A DNA stretch of 64,000 nucleotides, from assembly GCF_016805305.1 (NCBI RefSeq), contig NZ_JAERQN010000008.1, positions 186,001-250,000 of the forward strand, given 5' to 3'. Both the position numbers and the translations under genes were made by a program. The DNA comes from Falsiroseomonas ponticola. Its GTDB lineage: Bacteria > Pseudomonadota > Alphaproteobacteria > Acetobacterales > Acetobacteraceae. Each line of letters starts with the position of its first letter. Positions within the stretch are counted from its first letter, which is position 1. Below, in pieces: positions 9,303 through 16,692 of this stretch. The notes beneath the pieces are model-generated. The model searched no databases, was not told the DNA's origin, and saw only the letters and a program-made list of their open reading frames with translations.

Positions 9303-10634
9303 ATGATGCACCTCGCCGCCTTCATGTTCACGCCGGGCAGCCATTCCGCGGGCTGGCGCCACCCGGAAGCCGTGCCGGAATGCGACATGGATTTCCGGCA
9401 GTACGCCCACATCGCGCAGGTGGCGGAGAGCGGGAAGCTCGATGCGGTATTCTTCCAGGACACGGTAGCGGTGAATGGCAGCGCGTCCCTCGACGGTGCC
9501 GGGCCCTATCGCCCGCGGCAGGGGCGCACCGCCTACCTGGAGCCCACGACACTGCTCTCCGCCCTCGCCATCGTCACGCAGCGCATCGGGCTGATCGCGA
9601 CGGCGACGACGACCTATAACGAGCCCTACAACCTCGCCCGCCGCTTCGCCTCCATCGACCACATCAGCAATGGAAGGGCGGGGTGGAACCTCGTCACTTC
9701 CCAGATCGAGGACGAGGCCGGCAATTTCGGCGCCGACCACCACATGGCCCATGCCGAGCGCTACGAACGGGCGGAGGAGTTCTTCGACGTCATGGCCGCG
9801 CTGTGGGACAGCTTCGGCGATGGCGCGCTGATCCGGGACAAGGACAGCGGCATCTATGTGGACACCGCCAAGGTCCATCTGCAGAACCACCGCGGCAAGC
9901 ATTTCGCGGTGCGTGGGCCGCTCAACATCGCCCGCTGCCCGCAAGGGCGGCCGATCGTGACGCAGGCGGGCTCCTCCGGCCCGGGCATGGAGCTCGCGGC
10001 CCGCACGGCGGACCTGGTCTTCACCGCGCAGTCCGACCTCGCGGAGGCGCAGGCCTTCTACGCGGACCTCAAGGCCCGGGCCGCGAAGCACGGGCGCAAC
10101 CCGGACCATGTGAAGATCATGCCGGGCCTCATGACCATCATCGGCGCGACGGAGGAGGAAGCGCAGGCCCGCTACCGCGAGCTGCAGGGCCTGCTGGCGG
10201 ATGAGAATTCCATGCGCCTGCTGGCCCGGCTGTGCGGGGACCTCGACATCTTCGCCTATCCGCCGGATGCGCCGCTGCCGCCCTTGCCGCTCTCCAACGC
10301 CGCCCAGGCACGGCAGCGCCACCTGGTGGAGAAGGCGAAGCGGGAGAACCTCTCCATCATCCAGGTGGCGCGCTACCTGGCGACCTCCCTCGGCCACCAC
10401 CTGCTGGTCGGCACGCCGGCCCGGATCGCGGACACGATGGAGGAATGGGTGAAGGCGGGCGCCTGCGACGGCTTCACCCTCCTCTCCCCCTACTACCCGG
10501 CGCCGCTGGAGCGCTTCGTCGGCCAGGTGGTGCCGGAATTGCAGCGGCGCGGCCTGTTCCGGACGGAGTATGCCGGCACCACGCTGCGGGACCATCTGGG
10601 CCTGCCGGTGCCGCCCAACCGCTACGAGATGTAA
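9303..10634 (+). CDS. FMN-dependent monooxygenase, NtaA/SnaA/DszA family
   Basis: Flavin-dependent two-component monooxygenase of the bacterial luciferase-like TIM-barrel fold, 443 aa, close to the usual length of about 440-450. Diagnostic segments are FTPGSHSAGWRHP at the start, KLDAVFFQDT, PTTLLSALA, RFASIDHISNGRAGWNLVTS, and the RPIVTQAGSSGPGMELAA segment. A TTG at 9294 would overlap the HyuA-like stop, but the ATG at 9303 is preferred. The needed flavin reductase is not in the window. Together with the importer and hydantoinase genes it suggests uptake and ring opening or oxidation of a nitrogen heterocycle; that pathway is inference. Confidence 0.9.
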   Translation: MMHLAAFMFTPGSHSAGWRHPEAVPECDMDFRQYAHIAQVAESGKLDAVFFQDTVAVNGSASLDGAGPYRPRQGRTAYLEPTTLLSALAIVTQRIGLIATATTTYNEPYNLARRFASIDHISNGRAGWNLVTSQIEDEAGNFGADHHMAHAERYERAEEFFDVMAALWDSFGDGALIRDKDSGIYVDTAKVHLQNHRGKHFAVRGPLNIARCPQGRPIVTQAGSSGPGMELAARTADLVFTAQSDLAEAQAFYADLKARAAKHGRNPDHVKIMPGLMTIIGATEEEAQARYRELQGLLADENSMRLLARLCGDLDIFAYPPDAPLPPLPLSNAAQARQRHLVEKAKRENLSIIQVARYLATSLGHHLLVGTPARIADTMEEWVKAGACDGFTLLSPYYPAPLERFVGQVVPELQRRGLFRTEYAGTTLRDHLGLPVPPNRYEM

Positions 10635-10812
10635 CGCCCCCGCTGGCGTTGCGCGGGCCCATCGGCGCAAGCCCTTGTTTTCGCTCAGGCAGCGCGGCCC
10701 GGTTCCGGCCCCGGCCCGCGCCGATGCTGGACAAGCCCGCCGGATCGCGCCAAACCGCGCCCAAATCCCTGAGACCCCCTTCTTTGGCGCCCCGCCGCCC
10801 GGAGCACGCCCC

Positions 10813-11103
10813 ATGACTTCCCCGGTGTTCGATCGCATCGCCGACATCATCGCGGAGAACAGCGAGGTCGCCCGCGACTCCATCACGCCGGAGGCGCATG
10901 TCATCAACGACCTCGGCATCGACAGCCTGGACTTCCTCGACATCGTCTTCGCCATCGACAAGGCCTTCGGCATCAAGGTGCCGGTGGAAGCCTGGACGCA
11001 GGAAGTGAACGCCGGCACCGCGCCGGCCGAGCAGTATTTCGTCATGGGCAACCTGGCGGTGCGGATCGAGGAACTGGTCGCGGCCAAGCAGGCCAAGGCC
11101 TGA
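10813..11103 (+). CDS. acpXL: Acyl carrier protein AcpXL
   Basis: Specialised acyl carrier protein, 96 aa, carrying the very long chain fatty acid later attached to lipid A. The phosphopantetheine site is LGIDSLDFLDIV with Ser in DSLD. It has the AcpXL hallmarks DRIADIIAENSEV at the start and AFGIKVPVEAWTQEVN after the site, which separate it from the housekeeping AcpP. It opens a six-gene operon (acpXL-fabZXL-fabF2XL-fabF1XL-adh-lpxXL) with the order known from rhizobia. The 178 bp upstream should hold the promoter, but I cannot point to clear -35/-10 boxes. Confidence 0.93.
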   Translation: MTSPVFDRIADIIAENSEVARDSITPEAHVINDLGIDSLDFLDIVFAIDKAFGIKVPVEAWTQEVNAGTAPAEQYFVMGNLAVRIEELVAAKQAKA

Positions 11104-11133
11104 ACTCCGGGCCCGGCCCGCGGACAGGACGCC

Positions 11134-11589
11134 ATGCTCCTCGAATACTTCCAGATGGTGGACCGGGTGGTCTCGCTCGGTCCCGAATCGATCACGGTGG
11201 AAAGCCGCGTCCCCGACGCCAGCCCGGTCTTCGAGGGGCACTTCCCCGGCTACCCCATCGTGCCGGGCGTGCTGCTGGTGGAGACGATGGCCCAGGCCGG
11301 CGGCTGGCTGATCCTGGCGTTGGAGGGGATGCAGCGCATGCCCTTCCTCTCCACCGTCAAGGAAGCCAAGTTCCGCGGCTTCGTCGGCCCGGGATCACCC
11401 CTGGTGGTGGAGGCGAAGCGCACGCATGACGGATCGGGCTTCGCGGTGGCGGAAGCGCGCATCCTGTCCGGCGGCAAGCGCATCGCGGATGCCGAGATCA
11501 CCTACCGCATCATGCCCTTCCCCGCCGAGGCGCTGCGCGAGGCGATGACCGCCACGGCGAAGCGGATCGGCCTGCCCGGCCATAGCTGA
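11134..11589 (+). CDS. fabZXL: 3-hydroxyacyl-ACP dehydratase FabZXL
   Basis: Hot-dog-fold dehydratase of the very long chain fatty acid cluster, 151 aa. The family active-site region is visible: catalytic His in EGHFPGYPIVPGVLLVE followed by the Glu of the VETMAQAGG helix. It removes water from 3-hydroxyacyl-AcpXL in each elongation round. It lies 30 bp after acpXL and only 1 bp before fabF2XL. The assignment to FabZXL rather than housekeeping FabZ rests mainly on the neighbours. Confidence 0.88.
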   Translation: MLLEYFQMVDRVVSLGPESITVESRVPDASPVFEGHFPGYPIVPGVLLVETMAQAGGWLILALEGMQRMPFLSTVKEAKFRGFVGPGSPLVVEAKRTHDGSGFAVAEARILSGGKRIADAEITYRIMPFPAEALREAMTATAKRIGLPGHS

Positions 11590-11590
11590 G

Positions 11591-12793
11591 ATGACGCAAG
11601 CCTCCCCCATCTGGGTCACCGGCGTCGGCCTGGTTTCCGCGGCCGGCGAAGGGCGGGACGCGCATCGCGCCGCCATGCTGGCCGGCGCCCCGCCCGCGCT
11701 GGACGACACCACCTACGCCCCCTTCGCCATCCATCCCGGCCCGGCGCTGGAGCTGGACCGGCAGATCCCCAAGAAGGGCGACCAGCGGCAGATGGAGCCC
11801 TGGCAGCGGCTCGGCACCTATGCCGCCGGCCTGGCGCTGGACGATGCCGGCGCCCGCGGCCTGGTGGCGGAGATGGACCTGATCGTCGCCGCCGGCGGGG
11901 GCGAGCGCGACATGGCGCTGGATGAGAGCGTGGTCGCCGCCCTGGCCGCCCTGCCGCCCGATGAAGCGGCGCCGAAGCTGAACGAGATGCTGGCCGGCGG
12001 CCTGCGGCCGACCCTGTTCCTGGCGCAGCTGTCGAACCTGCTGGCGGGCAACATCTCCATCGTCCATGGCGTCACCGGCGCCTCCCGCACCTTCATGGGG
12101 GAGGAACAGGCGGGCGCGGATGCGGTGCGGATCGGCGCCGCGCGGCTGGCCGAGGGGCGCGGCCAGGCGGCGCTGGTGGGCGGCGGCTTCGTCGCCTCCC
12201 GCTGGGACCTGATGATCCTGTACCACGCCGGCGGGCTGCTGCGGCGCGCGCCGGGCTGGGCGCCGGTGCTGGACCGCGCGGGGGCGCCCGGGGCCATCCC
12301 CGGCACGCTCGGCGCCTTCCTGGTGCTGGAGACGGCGGAAGCCGCCCGCGCCCGCGGCGCCCGGGGCCTGGCGCGCATCCGGGGCGTGGCCTGCGAGCAG
12401 GGGCGGCGCGACACGCCCGCCGACAGCGCCGCCGCCGCCACCCGCGCGCTCGGCCGGCTCCGCCTGCCCGGCGGGCCCTTGGCCGTGATCTCGGGCGCCA
12501 CCGGCGTCGCCGGCCCCGTCGCGGCGGAGCGTGCCTTCCTGGGCGGCCTCGGCCGGCCCGTCGCGGTGCGGGCCGCGGGCAACCGCCTCGGCTGGGGGGT
12601 GGAGGCGACCTTCCCGGGCAGCGTGGCGCTGGCCGCCCTGGCGCTGGCCGATGGCCAACTGCCGGCCGCCATGGGCCCGGGCGAGGACGCCTTCGACGCG
12701 CCCCTGACGGATATCCTGGTCACGGGCTTCGCGGGTTGGCGCGGGGAAGCGCTGGCCCATCTCCAGGCGATCCCGGCGGAGGATCAGCCATGA
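11591..12793 (+). CDS. fabF2XL: Beta-ketoacyl synthase-like protein FabF2XL, catalytic residues lost
   Basis: Thiolase-fold ketosynthase homologue, 400 aa, in the position of fabF2XL. The start (WVTGVGLVSAAGEG) and overall length fit FabF, but the active-site triad is not there. Where FabF has Cys in ACATG this protein has HGVTG (Gly160). The two active-site His motifs are replaced: NAHGTGT corresponds to GATGVAG and the KSMIGH motif to GNRLGWG. This resembles a chain-length-factor-type partner that would pair with the intact FabF1XL encoded next; that role is inference. Stop and next start overlap by 4 bp (ATGA). Confidence 0.85.
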   Translation: MTQASPIWVTGVGLVSAAGEGRDAHRAAMLAGAPPALDDTTYAPFAIHPGPALELDRQIPKKGDQRQMEPWQRLGTYAAGLALDDAGARGLVAEMDLIVAAGGGERDMALDESVVAALAALPPDEAAPKLNEMLAGGLRPTLFLAQLSNLLAGNISIVHGVTGASRTFMGEEQAGADAVRIGAARLAEGRGQAALVGGGFVASRWDLMILYHAGGLLRRAPGWAPVLDRAGAPGAIPGTLGAFLVLETAEAARARGARGLARIRGVACEQGRRDTPADSAAAATRALGRLRLPGGPLAVISGATGVAGPVAAERAFLGGLGRPVAVRAAGNRLGWGVEATFPGSVALAALALADGQLPAAMGPGEDAFDAPLTDILVTGFAGWRGEALAHLQAIPAEDQP

Positions 12794-14070
12794 ACGCCAC
12801 CGACCTCACCCTGACTGATCACAGGGGCCGCCCCATCGTCGCCGTCACCGGCATCGGGCTGGTCACGCCGCTCGGCTTCGGGGTGGAGGCGAACTGGGCC
12901 GCGCTGCTCGCCGGCCAGTCCGGCATCCGCCGCATCACCCGCTTCCCGACCGACCACCTGCGCACCACCATCGCCGGCACGGTGGACCTGCCGGAGGAGG
13001 AGGGGGGCGAGGTGCTGACCTCCTCCGAGCGCGTGCGGCTGATGGCGGAGCGCGCGGCGGCGGAGGCCCTGGCGCAATCCGGCCTGCCCGCGCCCTTCCC
13101 CGGCCCGCTGATGCTCGGCATGCCGCCGGTCGAGCTGGAATGGCCCGGGCGCTTCCGCCTGGCGGCGGAGACCGGCCAGGCCGCGCCGAGCTACGCCGCG
13201 CTGACGGAAGCGGCCGCGGGGCGCGACGACCTGTACCGCACCACCGCCTTCGCCGGCATCGGCGAACAGCTGGCCGCGCGCTTCGGCACCCGCGGCGCGC
13301 CGATCGCCATCTCCACGGCCTGTGCTACCGGCGCCTCCGCCATCCAGCTGGGTGTCGAGGCGATCCAGCGCGGCGAGACCGAGGCCGCGATCGCCATCGG
13401 CGCGGATGGCACGGTGCAGCCGGAGGCGCTGATCCGCTTCTCGCTCCTCTCCGCGCTGTCCACCCGCAACGAGGACCCGACCGCGGCATCCCGCCCCTTC
13501 GAGAAGTCGCGCGGCGGCTTCGTGATGAGCGAGGGCGCGGCCTGCCTGGTGCTGGAAAGCCTGGCGCATGCGACGGCGCGCGGGGCCAAGATCCTCGGCG
13601 TGCTGCGCGGCTGCGGGGAGAAGTCGGACAGCTTCCACCGCACGCGATCCAACCCCGATGGCGGCGCGGTGATCCGCGCCATGCGCAACGCGATCGAGGA
13701 TGCGGGGCTCACGCCTTCCGACATCTCCTACGTCAACGCCCATGGCACGGGGACGCCGGAGAACGACAAGATGGAGACCTTCGGCATGCGCGCCGTCTTC
13801 GGCAATGACGCGCCGCCGATCTCCTCCAACAAGTCGATGATCGGCCATACCCTCTCGGCCTCCGGCGCCATCGAGGCGGCGTTCAGCCTGCTCGCGATCC
13901 GCGACCAGATGCTGCCGCCGACCATCAACCATGTGGAGCCCGACCCGGCCATCACGCTCGACGTGGTGCCGAATGTGGCGCGGCCCGCGAAGGTGGTGAA
14001 CGTGCTCTCCAACAGCTTCGGCTTCGGCGGGCAGAATGTGTGTCTCGTGCTGAGTGGGGCCCCTGCCTGA
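12790..14070 (+). CDS. fabF1XL: Beta-ketoacyl-ACP synthase FabF1XL
   Basis: Active condensing enzyme for elongation of the very long acyl chain on AcpXL, 426 aa. The full triad is present: Cys178 in STACATGAS, His318 in NAHGTGTPEN, and Lys348/His353 in NKSMIGHTLSASG. Start is the ATG at 12790, overlapping the fabF2XL stop; an in-frame start farther upstream is shadow. The close coupling with the catalytically dead FabF2XL suggests a heterodimer like the ketosynthase/chain-length-factor pairs of type II polyketide synthases. It overlaps the next gene by 1 bp. Confidence 0.92.
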   Translation: MNATDLTLTDHRGRPIVAVTGIGLVTPLGFGVEANWAALLAGQSGIRRITRFPTDHLRTTIAGTVDLPEEEGGEVLTSSERVRLMAERAAAEALAQSGLPAPFPGPLMLGMPPVELEWPGRFRLAAETGQAAPSYAALTEAAAGRDDLYRTTAFAGIGEQLAARFGTRGAPIAISTACATGASAIQLGVEAIQRGETEAAIAIGADGTVQPEALIRFSLLSALSTRNEDPTAASRPFEKSRGGFVMSEGAACLVLESLAHATARGAKILGVLRGCGEKSDSFHRTRSNPDGGAVIRAMRNAIEDAGLTPSDISYVNAHGTGTPENDKMETFGMRAVFGNDAPPISSNKSMIGHTLSASGAIEAAFSLLAIRDQMLPPTINHVEPDPAITLDVVPNVARPAKVVNVLSNSFGFGGQNVCLVLSGAPA

Positions 14071-15092
14071 TGCGTGCGCTGCGCCTGCATGGCGACCGTG
14101 ACCTGCGGCTGGAGGAGATCGAGCCGCCGCCGCCGCCCGGCGAGGGCGAGGTGCGCATCCGGCTGCGCGCCATCTCGCTGAACCACATCGATGTCTGGGG
14201 CTGGCGCGGCATGGCCTTCGCGCAGCGCAAGCTGCCGCTGGCCGTGGGCGCCGAAGCCTCTGGCGAGGTGATCGCCGTCGGCCCCGGTGTGGCGGGCTGG
14301 AAGCCGGGCGACCGCATCGTGCCCTATGGCGCGCGCACCTGCGGCACCTGCCAGGCCTGCCGGGAGGGCCGCGACAACCTCTGCGAGAACGTTCAGGGCG
14401 TGGCGGGCTTCCATGTCGATGGCTTCGCGCGGGAGGAAGCCAATGTCCCCGCCCGCCTGCTGGTCCGCGTGCCCGATGGCGTCAGCTTCGAGGATGCGGC
14501 CTGCGCCACCGTCACCTTCGGCACGGTCGAGCACATGCTGTTCGACAATGCCAAGCTGCAGCCCGGCGAGACGATCCTGGTGCAGGCGGCCGGGTCGGGC
14601 ATCGGCTCCGTCGCCATCCGCGTGGCCAAGTCGATCGGCTGCACCGTCATCGCCACGGCGGGCGATGACGAGAAATGCGCCAAGGCGCTGGCGCTCGGCG
14701 CCGATCATGCCGTGAACTACACGGAGAAGAACTTCTCCACCGTCGCGCGGCGCGTCACGGGCAAGCGCGGCGTGGATGTGGTGTTCGAGCATGTGGGCGC
14801 GACCACCTGGGCGGGGTCGCTGCTGAGCCTCCGCATGGGCGGGCGGCTGGTGACCTGCGGCAGCACGTCGGGCGTCTCGGCCGAGACCAACCTGATGATG
14901 ATCTTCCAGCGCCAGCTCCACATCTTCGGCAGCTTCGGCTGCGCCATCCGCAACGTGTCGGACGGCCTGGCCAGGATGGCGCAGGGCATCCGCCCCGTGC
15001 TGGACACCGTCGTGCCGCTGGAGCGCTTCACCGAAGGGCTGGAACGGCTGGAATCGCGCCGGGTCTTCGGGAAGATCGTCGTCACGCTGTGA
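14070..15092 (+). CDS. Zinc-type alcohol dehydrogenase / enoyl reductase of the XL cluster
   Basis: Medium-chain dehydrogenase/reductase, 340 aa, corresponding by position to the alcohol dehydrogenase gene (adh2XL) of the rhizobial cluster. The structural zinc site is intact (cysteines in CGTCQACREGRDNLC), while the usual catalytic-zinc GHE motif reads GAEASGEV, as in quinone-oxidoreductase-like members. The nucleotide site is around AAGSGIGSVAIRVAK. In this pathway it probably serves as the enoyl-ACP reductase or another redox step; that is inference. It starts at the A of the fabF1XL stop (TGATG). Confidence 0.85.
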   Translation: MRALRLHGDRDLRLEEIEPPPPPGEGEVRIRLRAISLNHIDVWGWRGMAFAQRKLPLAVGAEASGEVIAVGPGVAGWKPGDRIVPYGARTCGTCQACREGRDNLCENVQGVAGFHVDGFAREEANVPARLLVRVPDGVSFEDAACATVTFGTVEHMLFDNAKLQPGETILVQAAGSGIGSVAIRVAKSIGCTVIATAGDDEKCAKALALGADHAVNYTEKNFSTVARRVTGKRGVDVVFEHVGATTWAGSLLSLRMGGRLVTCGSTSGVSAETNLMMIFQRQLHIFGSFGCAIRNVSDGLARMAQGIRPVLDTVVPLERFTEGLERLESRRVFGKIVVTL

Positions 15093-15991
15093 GTGGCGCG
15101 CTTCGCCGCCTGGGCGACGAGGCGCTGGCCGCGCTGATCCGCGGCGGCTTCGCCGTGGTGAAGGCGCTGGGGCCGGACCGCGCCGGCGCGATCGGCGCGG
15201 CGGCGGCACGGGTGCTCGGCCCGCTGACCTCCGCGCACCGCATCGCGCGGGAGAACATCGACGCGGCCTTCCCGGAGAAGAGTGCCGCGGAGCGCGCGGC
15301 GATCCTGCGGGAGAGCTGGGAGAATCTCGGCCGCACCGCGAGCGAATACGTCCATCTCGCCGACCTCTGGGACTTCGACATCGACAACCCCGGCGCGGGG
15401 CGGATCGAGCTGCCGCCGGAGAGCATCGAGCGCTTCGTGCGGCTGCGGGATGACGGCAAGCCCGCCATCATCTTCGCCGCCCATACCGGCAACTGGGAGA
15501 TGCCGGCCGTGGCCGCGGAACGCCACGGCCTGGCTTCCGCCGCGCTCTACCGCACGCCCAACAACGCGGCCATCGCGCGGGACATCCTGGCGATGCGCGC
15601 CGGCGTCATGGGGCGGCTGATCCCGGCCGGGCTTTCCGCCCCCGTCGCCATGATGGAGGCGCTGGACCAGGGCCTTCACCTCGGCATGCTGGTGGACCAG
15701 CGCTTCGGGCGCGGGCCGAAGATCCAGTTCCTCGGCCGCACCGCGGCGGCCAACCCGCTGCTGGCCAGGCTCGCGCGGCGCTTCGACTGCCCGGTGCATG
15801 GGGCGCGGTCCATCCGGCTGCCTAACGGGCGCTTCCGGCTGGAACTGACGGAGGCGATCGAGCTGCCGCGGGATGCGAAGGGCCAGGTGGACATCCAGGC
15901 GGCGACCCAGGCGGTGAACGACATCGTCGCGGGGTGGCTCCGGGAGCATCCGGGGCAGTGGCTGTGGCAGCACCGGCGGTGGCGGGACTGA
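15089..15991 (+). CDS. lpxXL: Lipid A very-long-chain acyltransferase LpxXL (LpxL/HtrB family)
   Basis: Inner-membrane acyltransferase, 300 aa, that transfers the long chain from AcpXL to lipid A. Start is the GTG at 15089, overlapping the preceding stop (GTGA). The HX4E catalytic motif is HTGNWE; an acceptor-binding segment LGMLVDQRFGRGPKIQFLGR follows, and GAARVLGPLTSAHRIARENI is the typical N-terminal LpxL segment. It closes the six-gene XL operon; a small stem-loop followed by a T-rich run lies 50 bp downstream. Confidence 0.9.
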   Translation: MSGALRRLGDEALAALIRGGFAVVKALGPDRAGAIGAAAARVLGPLTSAHRIARENIDAAFPEKSAAERAAILRESWENLGRTASEYVHLADLWDFDIDNPGAGRIELPPESIERFVRLRDDGKPAIIFAAHTGNWEMPAVAAERHGLASAALYRTPNNAAIARDILAMRAGVMGRLIPAGLSAPVAMMEALDQGLHLGMLVDQRFGRGPKIQFLGRTAAANPLLARLARRFDCPVHGARSIRLPNGRFRLELTEAIELPRDAKGQVDIQAATQAVNDIVAGWLREHPGQWLWQHRRWRD

Positions 15992-16303
15992 GGCTGCCAC
16001 AATTTTTAGGACTACTGCGGATTTAGCCGATTATGCCGATTAGGTGCGTTTAGCACCGTTTTCGCGGGGGCTCCGGCGGCGGGGCAATTCCAGATGCGCG
16101 GGGGCACGCGGCGCGGCATGCGGGCGATGCATGGTGGTGGGCGCGGGTCGGGTGGCGGCGGCAGGAACGTAGCGCGAACGGAGGGCGGGGCGCCAGGGAA
16201 ATCGGTGGTCGCGCAGACCCCCACCCCGACCAGCCTTCCGCGTTGCAGCAGCGCCGCAACCCCCCGCGCAAGCGCGGGGGAGGGAATCGCGGGTGGTCGG
16301 AGG
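15992..16303. other. Non-coding stretch after lpxXL, relatively AT-rich at its start
   Basis: No convincing gene. The first 80 bp are clearly less GC-rich than the neighbourhood and hold two GCCGATTA direct copies and a terminator-like hairpin. The rest is GC-rich with no coding signature I recognise. It forms the outer flank of the decayed argG fragment and may belong to an integrated island. Confidence 0.5.
16043..16062 (+). terminator. Putative terminator of the XL operon
   Basis: A 5-bp stem GGTGC/GCACC with loop GTTTA is followed by GTTTT, 51 bp after the lpxXL stop. The stem is short, so this is a modest call. Confidence 0.45.
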
Positions 16304-16480
16304 GCGCCGCGCTTGCGGCCGGCCATGGCACCGAGGCACAGACGCAGCGCGCCGGGCTGCATGACGCCGAGCGCGTCCAAGGGGGCAGAGGTGCCCTGGA
16401 CCTCGGAGGTCCGGTGCACCACGCAGGTGAGGCGATGCGGGGCGTGCTGGCCGGTCACGAGCAGCTTGCCCTTGCGGCGC
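16304..16480 (-). pseudogene. Decayed 3'-terminal fragment of a second argG
   Basis: On the minus strand this stretch encodes about 59 residues that line up with the C-terminus of the intact ArgG encoded at 18616-19851. The last part reads ALRLCLGAMAGRKRGAL against ALRLRLGAMAGRKGGAL, and earlier positions match in spaced fashion (KG..LV.G..AP..L; DALG against DAQG). At DNA level 16304-16351 matches 18623-18670 at 45 of 48 positions, while similarity drops sharply upstream. The stop codon is lost and there is no start. It has the same orientation as argG, so the two form a direct repeat around the leucine-rich-repeat gene. Confidence 0.75.
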
Positions 16481-16692
16481 CTCGCTAGGGACGCCCCGGT
16501 TGCGCCGGCCTGGCTCGAAGCTTCCAGCCCCTGGCGGTGCGGCGCTCGGGCGCCCAGGGCAGGCCCTTATCGACCGTTCCGGCCCGGCGCCGCATCACCG
16601 GCCTGGCGGGCGGCCCAGCGCACGGTCGCGGCTGATGTGCCGCGCGACCATGGTCATGCGGTACGGCCCAGGCGCGCTGGCCGGCGCGGCCT
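16481..16692. other. Non-coding stretch between the argG fragment and the LRR gene
   Basis: Very GC-rich, no supported gene. A short minus-strand reading (YRMTMVARHISRDRALGRP) looks protein-like but I cannot place it in a family; it could be a remnant of a mobile-element gene. Confidence 0.35.
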
